Shown piece after piece: positions 23,551-35,029 of a DNA stretch of 64,000 nucleotides; within the stretch, counting starts at the first letter, position 1, and each line of letters begins with the position of its first letter. Location of the stretch: NCBI GenBank assembly GCA_036172665.1, contig CM069872.1, positions 49,338,101 through 49,402,100 on the forward strand, written 5' to 3'. The translations under genes and the position numbers were made by a program. The DNA comes from Prosopocoilus inquinatus. Its lineage: Eukaryota; Arthropoda; Insecta; Coleoptera; Lucanidae. The notes below the pieces were generated by a model that saw only the letters and a list, made by a program, of their open reading frames with translations, was not told where the DNA came from and made no database searches.

Positions 23551-24007
23551 TAACTTTAGATTTGTCGATTTTTTTTTTAGTTTTAGACGACTGGGGTGTT
23601 TAAAAAAAAAGACTGAAGGTTGAGTTGACACGAGGACGGTCTAGAACCATCCTAGAAGCGTCAGGAATATGCGTACAACGAAAAAATTTTTCGTAACGGG
23701 CATGCTTCTGACGTTTGTAGGTCTGTCTTCAAGACAGAACAGACCGAATAGGCTTAAAGTTATTTATACATTTTTTAATTCTTAATATACCGGGGTATTC
23801 TCAAAAGTAATGGAATACGATTCAGGAGCCAGAATTCTCGAATCGAGCGTATGCGAGAATAATGACAAAATGACACGATTTGTATTTTGTCATCATTTTC
23901 GTATACGAATCTTTTCGCAGAGTTTGAAAATATCCGGGCCCCAGGAAGCAGGAACAAATCGAAAAGCCCTGGTCTAACTTGAAAGCTTCCGCGGCCGCCG
24001 TCCATGG

Positions 24008-24175
24008 TTGAATTCTTGGCTTCCGGTTGGAACCGCGCGTCTCGGATTTCTTCTACTGCCGACGTTTCGTTCTTCACTGCAAAAGAACTTCCTCAGGGCT
24101 GATAGTGGGCTGCCGCTGCTGGTGGTGGTCTTGCTGCTGCTTCCGTTAGTTCCCACCGGAAGCCAAGAATTCAAC
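24008..24175 (-). mobile_element. Hammerhead-bearing inverted-repeat element
   Basis: TTGAATTCTTGGCTTCCGGT at 24008-24027 is mirrored by ACCGGAAGCCAAGAATTCAA at 24155-24174, about 120 bp apart. Between the arms on the minus strand lies a minimal hammerhead motif. The frames through it (for example 24008-24193 plus) just follow the inverted repeat. I infer a Penelope-like pLTR remnant or a small retrozyme-like unit. Confidence 0.55.
24058..24099 (-). ncRNA. Minimal hammerhead ribozyme motif, CTGAGGA type
   Basis: Read on the minus strand: stem I GCC (24099-24097) pairs with GGC (24060-24058). Core CTGAGGA (24096-24090) fits CUGANGA. Stem II GTTCTT/AAGAAC is perfect over 6 bp with an 8-base loop. 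Core GAAA is at 24068-24065. Stem III is only AC/GT, and the cleavage triplet is GTC. Two-base-pair stem III hammerheads are known from Penelope-like elements and are thought to work as dimers. Confidence 0.75.
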
Positions 24176-26539
24176 GATAAAAGCTCTGATTAACCCTTAT
24201 TAAAGAATGCAACCGGAAGTGGTCTTTACTTTTACTCTTAACTGCTTGACCCAAAAAAAAAAAAAAATTGATATGTTCCGATACTATTGACACAGTTTAG
24301 GTTAGTTTAAGAGAGATGAACTTGGGGGGAGGGGCACATAAAAATTAATGAGCAATCAAATTCCGAAATCATTCATTTTGAACCACCCCTTATTACAGCT
24401 GCGTTCTTTCAATTTTTATTATTTTTTCAAACGTACAACAACGAATAAATTTTGAACGTATAATAACAACGATTAATCAAATTTAAAAACAATTAATTTT
24501 CGAAAATAATAGAGCGGCCCCACCTCACATCTCATAATAAAAGTTGTCTTTAACTAAAGTTGTGATTAAAATAGACTGAGAGAATTAAACGTGTCACTCT
24601 CTTACACCTTTAAATTGACATAAAGGTACATCGTTTCTTGTTTATTTTAATTGCAACTACAGTTTAATTATAAGAGACGAAAACGTGGGTTATAATGTTG
24701 ATGTAACTAAGTTCGTTTTAGCTAAACTGCTAGACTGATTAAGTACATCGGAGGTCACGTGGACTGCAGATTAAATGAACACCCGATAGAAATCTTTGAT
24801 TCGGTAAAGTTAATAAAAATATTGTAAGCATAAATAATCGGAAAGCCGATAATTCTCTTTATTACAATAGAAGTAGTTTACATTCTTTTATCCAACGCCT
24901 GTTTATAATGCCGATTTTGAATATATTGAATATGAAGTCTATAAAACACTAGTGGAATTATGAACCCATAATTAAACTGTTATTCAAAACATAAAACTAT
25001 GTATTACACTCGTGACTTAACAGCAAGTATAATAAGCAGCTATTTTATGTAATGTTTATTATAAAAGGTGCCCGAAAAAATATCACAAATTTCTTAGACG
25101 TTTGAGAATTTAAATTAATTCTCTTTTCTTTATTTATTTACTTTTTAATTTCCTGAAGCATTTTAAACAGCGCTTTTGTTTCCAATCTTCTTGAATTGTC
25201 TGCAAACATACTCCAGCGAGCGTACGTATAAGCTATGATGAAATTTTAAGCATAATTTCCCCCCAGACACAAAGGAATTACCCTTGATTAATTATTGAAA
25301 GAGCAGGTACTTACTTGCAGGAATAATTAAGCGCTCATAATTCACTTGCATTTCAGAACGTAAGCAGCAGCAGTAAAATTACTCGTGTAATTCGCATTTT
25401 ATTTCGGGGGGGGAGGGGGGGGGCTACTTGAATATTTATTTTTTAAATTACTTTCTAAGTTTATGGACTATAAACAATCTGTAAAACGGTCTGGAAAGTT
25501 CCGAGACTCGATGTGCGTTAATTAAAAGTTGAATTAGTAAGTTTGGAAATAATAGATTCAAAAAAAAAGAGCAGACGAGCAAAACTAAAAAGAAAAGAAA
25601 AAAAAAGCATCTCCGATGTTCTCCGGTGAACTTCTTTAATTTAGAAACTGTTTTCGAGGGGATGCCTAATGACAACGGATAAATTTCGAACTGCGAACTT
25701 ACATAATTGATTTTAATTCTGTCGGCGGTGATCTATTTTCCTGCATGCAAGAAAGAAGAAGAAAAAAAGAATTGATCCGGTGGTGGAGACGATGTCTCTT
25801 TCTCAGCGTCGACGATAAATTTAAAAATCATCCCGCGAACTTTTCAGTTTCTAATTAAACTTGTTTTCGGCGGGAAAGTTTCCCGGAGAAAAAGGCCGAT
25901 TCAATTACACAATAATTTCACGGATTTATTCCGGAGAAAGGGCACTTAAAAGTTTCTTCCACGATCGGCGAACGCCGCCAGAATGGAATCGGGCGATCGA
26001 TCGTCGGTAACGATGTGATGTTCTTGTGTTGGGGGGGGGGGGGGGGGGGTTGAGAAAAATTAGCGGGGGTGGTCTTCAACGGGATATTTCAAGTCGGTGC
26101 AGCGCTGGAGGGAACTTGTACGCGGAAAAGGATTATGTGCAGTCGGGATATTTAATGACGAAAAACGACTGCCAGGACGATTTCTAACAGCGTGCTGGAA
26201 ATGCAAACAATCTCCTTCTAATTTGAAATAAAATCTTACGATTTTACTCCGGCGGATCGCTTTTGAACGTCGCCATGCAGAAGTAAATTACAGTCAAAGA
26301 GACTATCAGAACAAAAGATTATTGGAGGCGGAAGGAAGAAAAAACGGAAACTCTTTTCGATCTTTAAATGATTTCGATCTCAGCCATCATCATCAGTCAT
26401 ACATAAATGAAAGACTAAGCGCCTAATCCGAACAAAAATGCAATCGCCACATCTGTAAAAAATTATTTCTTGTGTCTTAAATATAATGCGCCGAATTTAT
26501 AATCACCTTTAAAATTACTTAATTCTGTGAGATTGACGA
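24176..26539. other. No gene recognised; A+T-rich with G runs
   Basis: A long featureless stretch. G-rich runs occur at 25406-25423, and a 19-base G run at 26031-26049. No convincing frame. Confidence 0.55.
26031..26049 (+). repeat. 19-base G homopolymer
   Basis: Uninterrupted run of G, able in principle to form a G-quadruplex. Length may be unreliable because of sequencing error in homopolymers. Confidence 0.9.
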
Positions 26540-28705
26540 CTTTCAATTTTGATAACAGCAAGTACAGTTCGAAGAGTATTTATAAATGTATTACATAACA
26601 CGCACTTTTTATTAAATCCAAATTCGCTGAGCATTCCAAAGTTCTATGTGAATGCCGATCTAATGAATCACGTACGCCGGCCTAACGAATCACGTACGCC
26701 GATTACTTAACATTTTAATTTTTTTTAACTTTTATCCTTTTTATAATTTTTTGCTCGAGTTAATTTGAGTTAAATCGAATACTTCAATTATTTCACTTTT
26801 GCTACGATGAATTTATTTATTTTTTTGGTGTGAAAGCACCTTAAACGTTATAGTTTACCATCGAATTGACCTATGTCACCTATACAGTGTGAATCTCGAC
26901 AACAGCAAATACAGAAGTTCGAAGAGTAGATATAAATTTATTACACAACACGCACTTTTTTATTAAATCCAACTTCGCTGTCATGTTTGTGAGAATTTAA
27001 AAACTTCAGAAAACACTTTCTACAAAGTTCAAGGTTGCTGCTTCTTGAAGTTTTTGATTCTTTAAAACATGGCAAGTTACTTTCAATGGAAAAGAGAAAG
27101 CGCGCTTGGTAAACGAAGAGCTTGCAACTTTACCTACGCATTTGTGATATTCAACACAATTTACAAAATTATTGAATCTGTTACGTTACAAAAATTTTAG
27201 TTAAATTTGAAATTGGTGTGTGTCACTGCTTTATTACAATTACGGTAATTCCGGGTCAATTACCGATACCAGGTGGCGGCAAGTTGCGCTGAGAAGTCAA
27301 TAATGTGTTTTTAAAGTCAGGTTGGCTAACTTTATACTTGAAAAAACTGTGTCACTGTGTGAAAAAAAGGTGAACGTTATGTGATGTAACTTACGTTTTT
27401 TGTAACAGATATTCGACGTGATCTTCTTGTTATGTGTTTACTCACGTGACTGATGAACAGGCCACCATGCACAAAGCATCTTAGGGGTGGCTTATTTGCC
27501 CAGACTTATTATTTTATTTATTAAAACTTCAGTTAGTCCTGGATGGACTTTTTGGCTGCAGTATTTGGAACGCAATTTTCTTTCTTCTAAAGTCTGCTTG
27601 TCAAGTATACTACCAACCCAGAGCGTTCTAAAGTTCTATGTGAATGTCGGCCTAATGAATCACGTACGCCGATTGCTTAACAGTTTAATATTTTTTTAAC
27701 TTCTATCATCCTTTTCATAATTTTTTTGCTCGAGTTAATTTGAGTTAGATCGAATACTTCAATTATTTCACTTTTGCTATGACGAATTTATTTATTTTTT
27801 TGGTCTGAAAGCACCTTAAACGTTACACTTTACCATCGAATTGACCTATGTATTACAGTGTGAATCATGACAACAGCAAATACAGAAGTTCGAAAATTCA
27901 TGTTTATGAGAATTTAAAAACTAATAATGTGTTTTTAAAATCAGGTTGGAAAACTGTGTCACTGTGTCAAAAACAAATGTGAACTTATGTGATGTAACTT
28001 ATGGCTTTTGTAACAGATATTCGACGTGCCCTTCTTGTTATGTGTCTACTCACATGACTGATGAACAGGCCGCCATACACAAAGCATCTTAGGGGTAGCT
28101 CATTCGGCCAGAGTTATTATTTTATTTATTAAAACTTCAGTTACTCCTGGATGCACGTTTTGGCTCCCGTACTTGGAGCGCAAGATTTTTCTCCTTCTTT
28201 GCATCACAAAGTCTGCATATCAAATATACTACCACCCCAGAGCGTTCTAAAGTTCTATGTGAATGTCGGCCTCATGAATCACGTACGCCGATTGCTTAAC
28301 ATTTTAATTTTTTTTCTTTAACTATTCTTTTTTATATTTTTTTTTGCTCGAGTTAATTTGAGTTAGATCTAATACTACAATTATTTCACTTTCACAGACC
28401 ATTATTTAATTTATTAAAACTTCAGTTACTCCTGAATGTACGTTTTGGCTCCTGTACTTGGAGTGCAAGATTTTTCTTCTTCTTTGCATCACAAAGTCTG
28501 CATGTCAAGTATATTACCACCCCAGAGCGTTCTAAATTTTTATGTGAATGTCGGCCTAATGAATCACGTAAGCCGATTGCTTAACATTTTTTCGACTTTT
28601 ATCCTTTTTATATTTTTTTGCTCGAGTTACAGACCGCAGAAAGCACCTTAAACGTTACAGTTTACCATCGAATTGACCTACATATGTATTACAGTGTGAA
28701 TCGAT
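26540..28705 (+). repeat. Imperfect long tandem repeat, about four units with internal deletions
   Basis: The block AAGTTCTATGTGAATGTCGG, TAATGAATCACGTACGCCGA and GCTCGAGTTAATTTGAGTTA recurs near 26640, 27630, 28250 and 28530. A second block, CACAAAGCATCTTAGGGG and TATTTATTAAAACTTCAGTTA, recurs near 27470, 28080 and 28410. CAGTGTGAATC appears at 26884, 27857 and 28692. Spacing differs (973 and 835 bp for the last marker) because of deletions. Short frames such as 27487-27699 and 28436-28651 are copies of one repeat segment. Confidence 0.85.
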
Positions 28706-30074
28706 GTTGATTACTTCTCAAGTGCCAATATTGGTTAATATTGCTTCAACAAACGGTCCAGTTTGTTTGGACTTAATGTATTCGGAACTGAATATGTAGC
28801 AATCCCGTCTGCGTCGTATGCGAACGAATTTAGAGACAATGGCACGGCGAAAATCTATTATCGCCGCATATTAACCGAACATTGTTACTGCGTATGGTAA
28901 TTCGGAGGACGACCCGACGCCACATATGTGTAACAACGTTGTCGACGGACGCCCCGCTCGCGTTTCATGCAAAACACACGCATAATTGCCGGTTTATTTG
29001 AATAGTTCGTGCTCGGGGACGGCGGAGTTTTCCGGAAACCGGAAACGGCGAAAAACCTCCTCCTCCTCCTCCTCCTCCGCCGCTTTGCACATATAACAAA
29101 CAACAACAACACCAACAACAAGTTAAGCGCCCGACTTTCAGATTGAATAAATAAGTGAATAAATACACCGGAAACGCAAACAGGTTCGCCGGCGAACGGA
29201 AATAATGTTCGCGAGTGGAAACTTCATTTGCGGAGGAGTGCGCCCGAATAAATGCGGAATTTATTTCGAGAATGATGAGGAAATCGCGCGCGCGGTAAGC
29301 ACATTTTTAAATTTGTTTAAGTAACGTAATAACCTCGCCGTAGAAAATGGGATTACGGACGTGGGGGAGGGTGGGATTTTCCACCTCACGTTCGCAATTA
29401 TGCCTTTTTATGTGTTTTGCCGGCTTCGAGCCTTTTTCGGCGCGCTATTTCGCCGTCGGTGACTGACACGGCATTAATTTTAAACACCCCCGGCGCAAAC
29501 TCAATTTTCCAAACGATGCACCAGAAATTGCAAGGTTCTTTAAGTACACCTGTTTGCTCCACAGAAAAAAATAAAATAAAATACGTCAAAATGATAGAAA
29601 TTTATTTCCGTGGGACAGCTCCTTGCTTTATATGAGAAAAAAAAAAGGAAAACGCTAATTTAATTATTTGGGAGAAGAGATCAAAGAGAGATTTTATAAA
29701 TAAAAAAGCCTACGCTCTCTCCTGATGCCTCCAGAAAAGTACTTACATTAGAACACGAAACTCAAAAATAAGTAAGTTATAAAATGTAAATCTGTTTTTT
29801 TCACATGTATTGTATGTGAGTCGAAAAAATTTCCAAATACAACATCTGGGTGCAATTATTATTAATTAGGCTGCCCCCACACTGATGAAGCAAGGGAAAG
29901 CAAACGAAAAGACAAAACGTTTTACTGCGATGTAAAATATTTCGGCTAACAACGTACTAATGAAACGAAAACGATTTACGGCACGAAACATGTTCCTAAC
30001 AAAAAAATAAAATATATGCAGTATGTCCCCGGATTGAGTTTACAAGAATGAAAAAAGTTCTGAATATTTTAAGC
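28706..30074. other. No gene recognised; includes a (CCT)n tract
   Basis: A CCT microsatellite lies at 29057-29078. GC-richer sequence at 28900-29470 lacks any recognisable frame. Confidence 0.55.
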
Positions 30075-30235
30075 AGCGACATTCTACGATCGCTTTTTGA
30101 CCTAATATTGCATTAAAATTGACAAATTGAAGCCAGTTGGGGGCGGCTATGCTTCTGCTGATGAAGCCCTAAACAGGGCTTAAACAGCTGTACAGCAATT
30201 ACTGCAATCAAAAACGATTTGCAACAATTTTTTTT
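30075..30235 (+). mobile_element. Penelope-like terminal fragment, copy B
   Basis: Same landmarks as the copy at 23035: CGACATTCTACGATCGCTTT, a hammerhead-like core, then CTGCAATCAAAAACGATTTG. It also contains GACAAATTGAAGCCA, which recurs at 55718. It abuts a 21-bp minisatellite. Confidence 0.7.
30151..30197 (+). ncRNA. Hammerhead-like motif, probably inactive (core G to T)
   Basis: CTGATGA at 30158-30164 and stem II AGCCCT/AGGGCT (30165-30170 and 30175-30180, loop AAAC) are intact. Stem III ACA/TGT and a GTA cleavage triplet are present, and stem I CTG/CAG pairs. The second core block reads TAAA at 30181-30184 instead of GAAA. The lost G is a catalytic base, so I expect no self-cleavage. 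Confidence 0.7.
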
Positions 30236-30270
30236 AAGTTCATTTTTAATTTTTCGAAAAAATGCCAAAA

Positions 30271-30488
30271 GTGACCTTAATGCTGTCTTAAGTGACCTTA
30301 ATACTGTCTTAAGTGACCTTAAAGCTGTCTTAAGTGACCTTAATGCTGCTTAAGTGACCTTAAACTTGTCTTAAGTTACCTTAATGCTGTCTTAAGTAAC
30401 CTTAAAACTGTCTTAGTGACCTTAATGCTGTCTTAAGTTACCTTAATGCTGTCTTAAGTGACCTTAATGCTGTCTTAAGTGACTTTTA
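30271..30488 (+). repeat. 21-bp minisatellite, about 10.4 units
   Basis: The unit is GTGACCTTAATGCTGTCTTAA. Ten units and a partial one are readable; two units are 20 bp. Units 6 and 9 read GTTACC and unit 7 reads GTAACC. The other seven keep GTGACC, the complement of GGTCAC. On the minus strand each intact unit shows TTAAGGTCA, an extended nuclear-receptor half-site, every ~21 bp. Confidence 0.95.
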
Positions 30489-31035
30489 CATATTTGGCGC
30501 CCGTATTTCTTTTCATTGCGGAGGTTTAATTAAATCGTACGTCAAATACTTTAATCTGTTTACCGATCAATTAAAAACCTGTGAATTTGATTTCGTTTGT
30601 CATTTATAAATTCAATTCCCAGAGGCAGAGAAGTTTCTAGAACCAGCCCGGTTTTGAGGTTTTGCTTGATTTATAGCGAACATATCTGCAGTTAAAATAT
30701 CACACAGGGTGTTCTTAAAATCGAAAATACGATAGAAATATTTGCAGAAAAGTAATTAAATTAAATAATTTCAAAACTAAAAAGTCGGTACAGATTAGAA
30801 TTACGTAAGGTCAGGATCAGTCAAGTGGATAAACTACTGCAAATCCTTTACGCAGCAAAAAGCATCAGAGGGTCACCAGAACAAATTCCACACACCAATA
30901 AGAAGAAAGAAGGAAAATAAAAATTAGATTACACTCAGGGCCAGAATGAAAAGATTGAATACAAAGTGATAATATCATGCGAACCTTGAGGAAATCGTCT
31001 CTGCTACAAACGATCTGAAAAAAATCCGTTTTATT
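30489..31035. other. No gene recognised
   Basis: A+T-rich unique sequence between two tandem arrays. I see no open frame, terminus or array. Confidence 0.5.
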
Positions 31036-31500
31036 TTTTCAGTTAACGATAACCATCCCTAGGAACTCCCACTCTTACCCGGCCGACTCAAATAATTGAG
31101 ATGGAACGATTTGGGAAATATAGTGATAACCTTCCTCTTAGGAGGAGGATGATCGGAAAAAGGAAAGCATGGAGAAAAACCGAGGAAAAGGGAAAATGTA
31201 ACCAAAAAGAAGATAGAATTTCTGTTAATGATGATAAGCATTCCTGGGCATTCCCGTCTTTACTAAACCGACTTATAATGGTCGAGATGGAAATAGGAAA
31301 GCGTGGAGGAAAATTGCAGAACAAGGAAACTATAACCAAAAAAGAAGACAGAATTTCTGTTAACGGTAACCATTCCCGGGCACTCCAGTCCTTACTTGAT
31401 CGATTTGCAATGAACGTAGTAAGAATGACATGGTGTGATTTGGGAAATACGGGAAAAACGAAACACAGGAGGATGTTTGGAAATGGGACTCCAAGGAAAG
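31036..31500 (+). repeat. Three diverged units of about 135-180 bp
   Basis: GTTAACGATAACCATCCC-like starts occur at about 31041, 31224 and 31360. Each is followed by a CCGACTTATAATGGTCGAGA or related block, GGAAAGCATGGAGGAAAA and AAGAAGACAGAATTTCTGTT. AATTTCTGTTAA recurs at 31217 and 31352. The 160- and 138-codon frames on opposite strands come from this array. Confidence 0.75.
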
Positions 31501-31904
31501 GAAATAGGAAAGAATAACGAACCAAAAGAACACACATCATTTTATCTGCATCGTCAGCGTCAGTAGACATTCAAATAGCAATCAGTGGGTTGTAATATTT
31601 TGAAAAGTAACAAGAAATTCATTTCCACAGAATTTCCATTTAAGTATTTCAAAGTTTTCCACGATTTTAAGCCAGAACATCTATGGTGTCTGCTTCAGTT
31701 TCTGTATTGTGTAGTTTGATCAGCACCTTCCCACATACGTACGTCGAAGCAAAAATCGTTTAAGCGCATTCCTGAGAGCTGCTATTGGCCAAACTGGAGG
31801 TCCTCAAACGGTATGTTTCGTGTCGATTAATATTCTCTTTATTTTTTCCTAAAAGCAAGTATTACCGTAATTTTTAAGAATTTCTAAAGATATTGCATTG
31901 TTTC

Positions 31905-32150
31905 TTTTCGATGTTACATTCTGACTCTCTGAATTTTGTTAAGTAATTCCTCAAGGGTGTGATTTGGGACCTCAAATTTTCTCTAATTGTGGAAAAATGT
32001 ATTCTGCAGAATTTTGTTAAGGAATTCCTCAGGAGTATGATTTGGGACCTCAAATTTTCTCTCAGTGTGAAAAAATGTATTCTGTAGAATTTTGTTAAGG
32101 AATTCCTCAGGGGTCTGATTTGGAACCCGAAAATTTTCACAAAATGAAAA
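31905..32150 (+). repeat. ~85-bp tandem repeat, three units
   Basis: GAATTTTGTTAAGGAATTCC, TCAGGAGTATGATTTGGGAC and a CTCAAATTTTCTC-GTGAAAAAATGTATTCTG block recur three times. The first copy has lost some positions. Confidence 0.8.
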
Positions 32151-32755
32151 AATTATTCTGTATCAAATGAAGCATGCATCGCTGCGTTTTTACTTAAATG
32201 AGGCTTTTAGTACGGGATTTCGCACCGACATGACATGAAAGAATTCCTCAAGAGTATGGTTTGGGACCCGAAAAGTTTCTCAAAGTGAAACAGTGTATTC
32301 TGTATCAAATGAAAATCTTTCTCAAAGTGAAACAATGTATTCTGCATGAAATGAAGAATGGATCACTGTGATTTTAGTTTAACGAGGCTTTTACTACGGG
32401 ATTTCGCACCAACATGACATGAGGAAATTCCTCAGGGGTATGATTTGGGACCCGAAAAGTTTCTCAAAGTGAAACAATGTATTCTGTATCAAATGAAAAT
32501 TTTTCTCAAAGTGAAAAAATGTGTTCTGCATAAAATGAAGTATGGATCTTTGCGTTTTTAGTTTAACGAGGCTTTTACTACGGGATTTCGCACCAACATG
32601 AGGGAATTCCTCAAGGGTATGATTTGGGACCCGAAAATTTTTCTCAAAGTGAAAAAATGTATTCTGTATCAAATGAAGAATGGATCGCTGCTTTTTTAGG
32701 TGAGTGACGTTTTTACTATGGGATTTCGCACTGACATGACATGAGGGGATGGAAT
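32151..32755 (+). repeat. 184-bp tandem repeat derived from the 85-bp unit
   Basis: CGGGATTTCGCAC occurs at 32213, 32397 and 32581, 184 bp apart, with a final diverged copy at about 32719. Each unit holds one or two copies of the 85-bp motif and adds GTTTAACGAGGCTTTTACTA. So an older short unit was captured into a longer one. The 165-codon minus-strand frame at 32394-32891 follows the array. Confidence 0.85.
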
Positions 32756-34470
32756 AATGTGACGTTTTAATCACATCCAAATTAAAACTGGATGAACGCG
32801 GTAAGCACGCGTGAAAACAAGCGGACGACGTTAAAATCTGTTTTCCGCCACCGGCTCGTATACGTCCCCATTTTTGGCAACTCTCCCCCATAATTCACCC
32901 AGACGCTATTCACCTAAGTTCGCTAAATGCATAATCCCATTAAGCCGGCGGCCCCCGACGCGAGTATATCTACCGTAACGCGATCTTAATGGATGGTTAG
33001 TTTCATGCGACCAAGTTGCCGCTGTGTGCTGTACGCTGTACACCCCCCGACCGCCGTATTTCATGCGCCCCAGTCAAAATCTGGACGGTTTTACGCCGGA
33101 TAAATATTCGATGAGGAGTGCGGTCACGCGGTCTGCGGCGGATAGTTTTCGAACTGATTGTGAGTGAGTGATGTAATCTGGCGGAGATGGAGTGCACTAA
33201 CTACACCCAATCGAATTCCCGCAGATCTCACAACTTTTTCTAATGAAACTGCAATCGAGTTTTAAATTTTGTTGGAGACTGAACTTTGTTCTTAGATCTC
33301 TCTTAAAAAAAATCTTTTCGAAAAGTAAAAATGCAAAATGTTTATTGTCAGAGTAGTGATTTCAGCCCACAGCTTACTAAATTAATAGGAAAATTTACTG
33401 CTTGGACTGTACAACTACGCAATGTGAATGATAATTTCTATAAATTTTGAAATTTGAACGTGCAAAGGTAGGGGGTGTACAATTCGATTCAATACAATTA
33501 ATATTCGAAGTGGGCTCAAATCGTAACTCTGGTTATTATCGGTATTGGAGAAATTATTGGTGAATTGTAGGTATATTTTTGTCCGCTCCCTACTTATATT
33601 GATTGAATTAAGGTTAGTGGATTTTCTATCCCTCTGTAAATAACATCGTATCCTTGACGTAGGCTGCGTAGGAGGTATCTTTCTCTTGTTTTCTGTTGTT
33701 GCAAACGTCCCCGAGGAAAACGTCCAAATTAGAGATAATCGACGAAATTGAATCTCCGAGCTCTAACAAACAGCACTCACGCACTTATTGAAATAAATCA
33801 CCGGGCGTCACAAATAAGACGGATTTCGACGCGTCGCGTCGATTAAGACAAGCAATAATCCCCAAGCGGCGAACAAGCGCAAGATAATTGGCGTCGGAAT
33901 AACGACGCCTCGACTGCAAGTCGCACTCTTAATTATGATCGACGTCTTCTCGCCGCCGATAACACAAACTTCTGCAATCTATCATCGGGTTCGGAAGAGA
34001 ACAGAAGCACCAGAAACTTATCGTAGCTTATAGCGACGCCGAAGATAGAGCAAAGGGGATATTTTAAAATTAAATTAAAACGAGCGAAATTAATTTAGGC
34101 TTACATAGAGAACCCAAGCAACCAGAAATCCTTTATTAAAATCTTATAAAACAGTGGTTGTAGCATTCTTTCAAGAGGGAAACATAAAAATATGGCAGCT
34201 AACAAAAACGAGGCGTGTAATCAATTATAAAACCTATAAAAAGCTGCAATACAGTGTGCAACACAACACAAACGATCGTCCTCCAAATGCTGTATAAATA
34301 ATTTTATTCGCGTCATCCATCAGGTAATATAAGCTGACCATACGTCCCAATTTTTTACAATTTGTTCCGCGCCCCACGGAGCTTTAGAAAAGTCCCGCTT
34401 TTCGGAAATAATATACCTTTTGCTGGTAAAGTCAAATAGAAGATTGAATTATAAAGGTGTTAACCTGATA
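32756..34470. other. No gene recognised
   Basis: GC-richer at 32800-33200 and 33770-33970, otherwise A+T-rich. No repeated structure found and no frame recognised. Confidence 0.55.
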
Positions 34471-34675
34471 CAGTTTAGTGAAATTGGGTTAAATCTCCTA
34501 ACCACAAAAGGTTTTTTTAATGCTATATACGTATTTGGGCAGTTATACTGCCATCACTTCTCTTGTGATTAAGAAGAAGTCATCTACTGATGATGGCAGC
34601 ATAGCTGCCGAAATACGTATATAACATTAAAAAACTTTTTGTGGTTAGAAGATTTAACCCAATTTTATTGTGCTG
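34471..34675. mobile_element. Long inverted-repeat element, ~75-bp near-perfect arms
   Basis: The left arm 34481-34556 and right arm 34591-34665 pair almost throughout: AAATTGGGTTAAATC, CTAACCACAAAAGG, GCTATATACGTATTTGGGCA and their complements. The pairing extends weakly to CAG and CTG at 34471 and 34675. The loop is about 34 bases. A hammerhead-like core sits at the loop end of the right arm, so this may be two Penelope-like ends joined head to head. Confidence 0.8.
34587..34621 (+). ncRNA. Hammerhead-like core with weak stem I
   Basis: CTGATGA (34587-34593), stem II GGCAGC/GCTGCC (34595-34600 and 34604-34609) and GAAA (34610-34613) are all present. They are followed by a self-complementary ATACGTAT that could serve as stem III. 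Stem I pairing beyond two bases is lacking, so I rate it a relic or a coincidence of the inverted repeat. Confidence 0.4.
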
Positions 34676-35029
34676 CCAACCACAGTCTCCAAAACCTTTG
34701 AATACTGACATAGTTTACCAAGTATTAATTTTGAATTTGTCACCAATTCATGGAATAGAAGTTCACCACCGAGCAAAAATTTGAAACCGCAGAGCCGATG
34801 CAAAAGAAAAAAAAATACAATGCGACCAATAATGACCGTCCGCGCCGCTACTTTAATTTATAAATAATAATATTCCCTCGAATCTACTCTAAACCTTAGA
34901 TCCAGACCAAAATAAAGAATTTCTTGAAAGAAGAAAATCATGCTCTTACAGCATTGAAGAAATTTGGAAGTATACTCACTTTTAATTATTGTTTTTGTAT
35001 TGCCTTTTCACTCATGTCTTTATAGGTAG
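34676..35029. other. No gene recognised
   Basis: A+T-rich unique sequence. I see no open frame, terminus or array. Confidence 0.5.

Noticed and set aside
24008..24193. Plus-strand frame with hydrophobic Leu/Val run
   Set aside because: Runs through the inverted arms and loop of the hammerhead element; the hydrophobic run is from CTGCTG-type sequence.
27449..28075. Two CTGATGA strings (near 27449 and 28057) and others at 8230 and 13152
   Set aside because: No stem II and no GAAA block at the right distance.
32394..32891. 165-codon minus-strand frame
   Set aside because: Follows the 184-bp tandem array and its internal 85-bp repeats.
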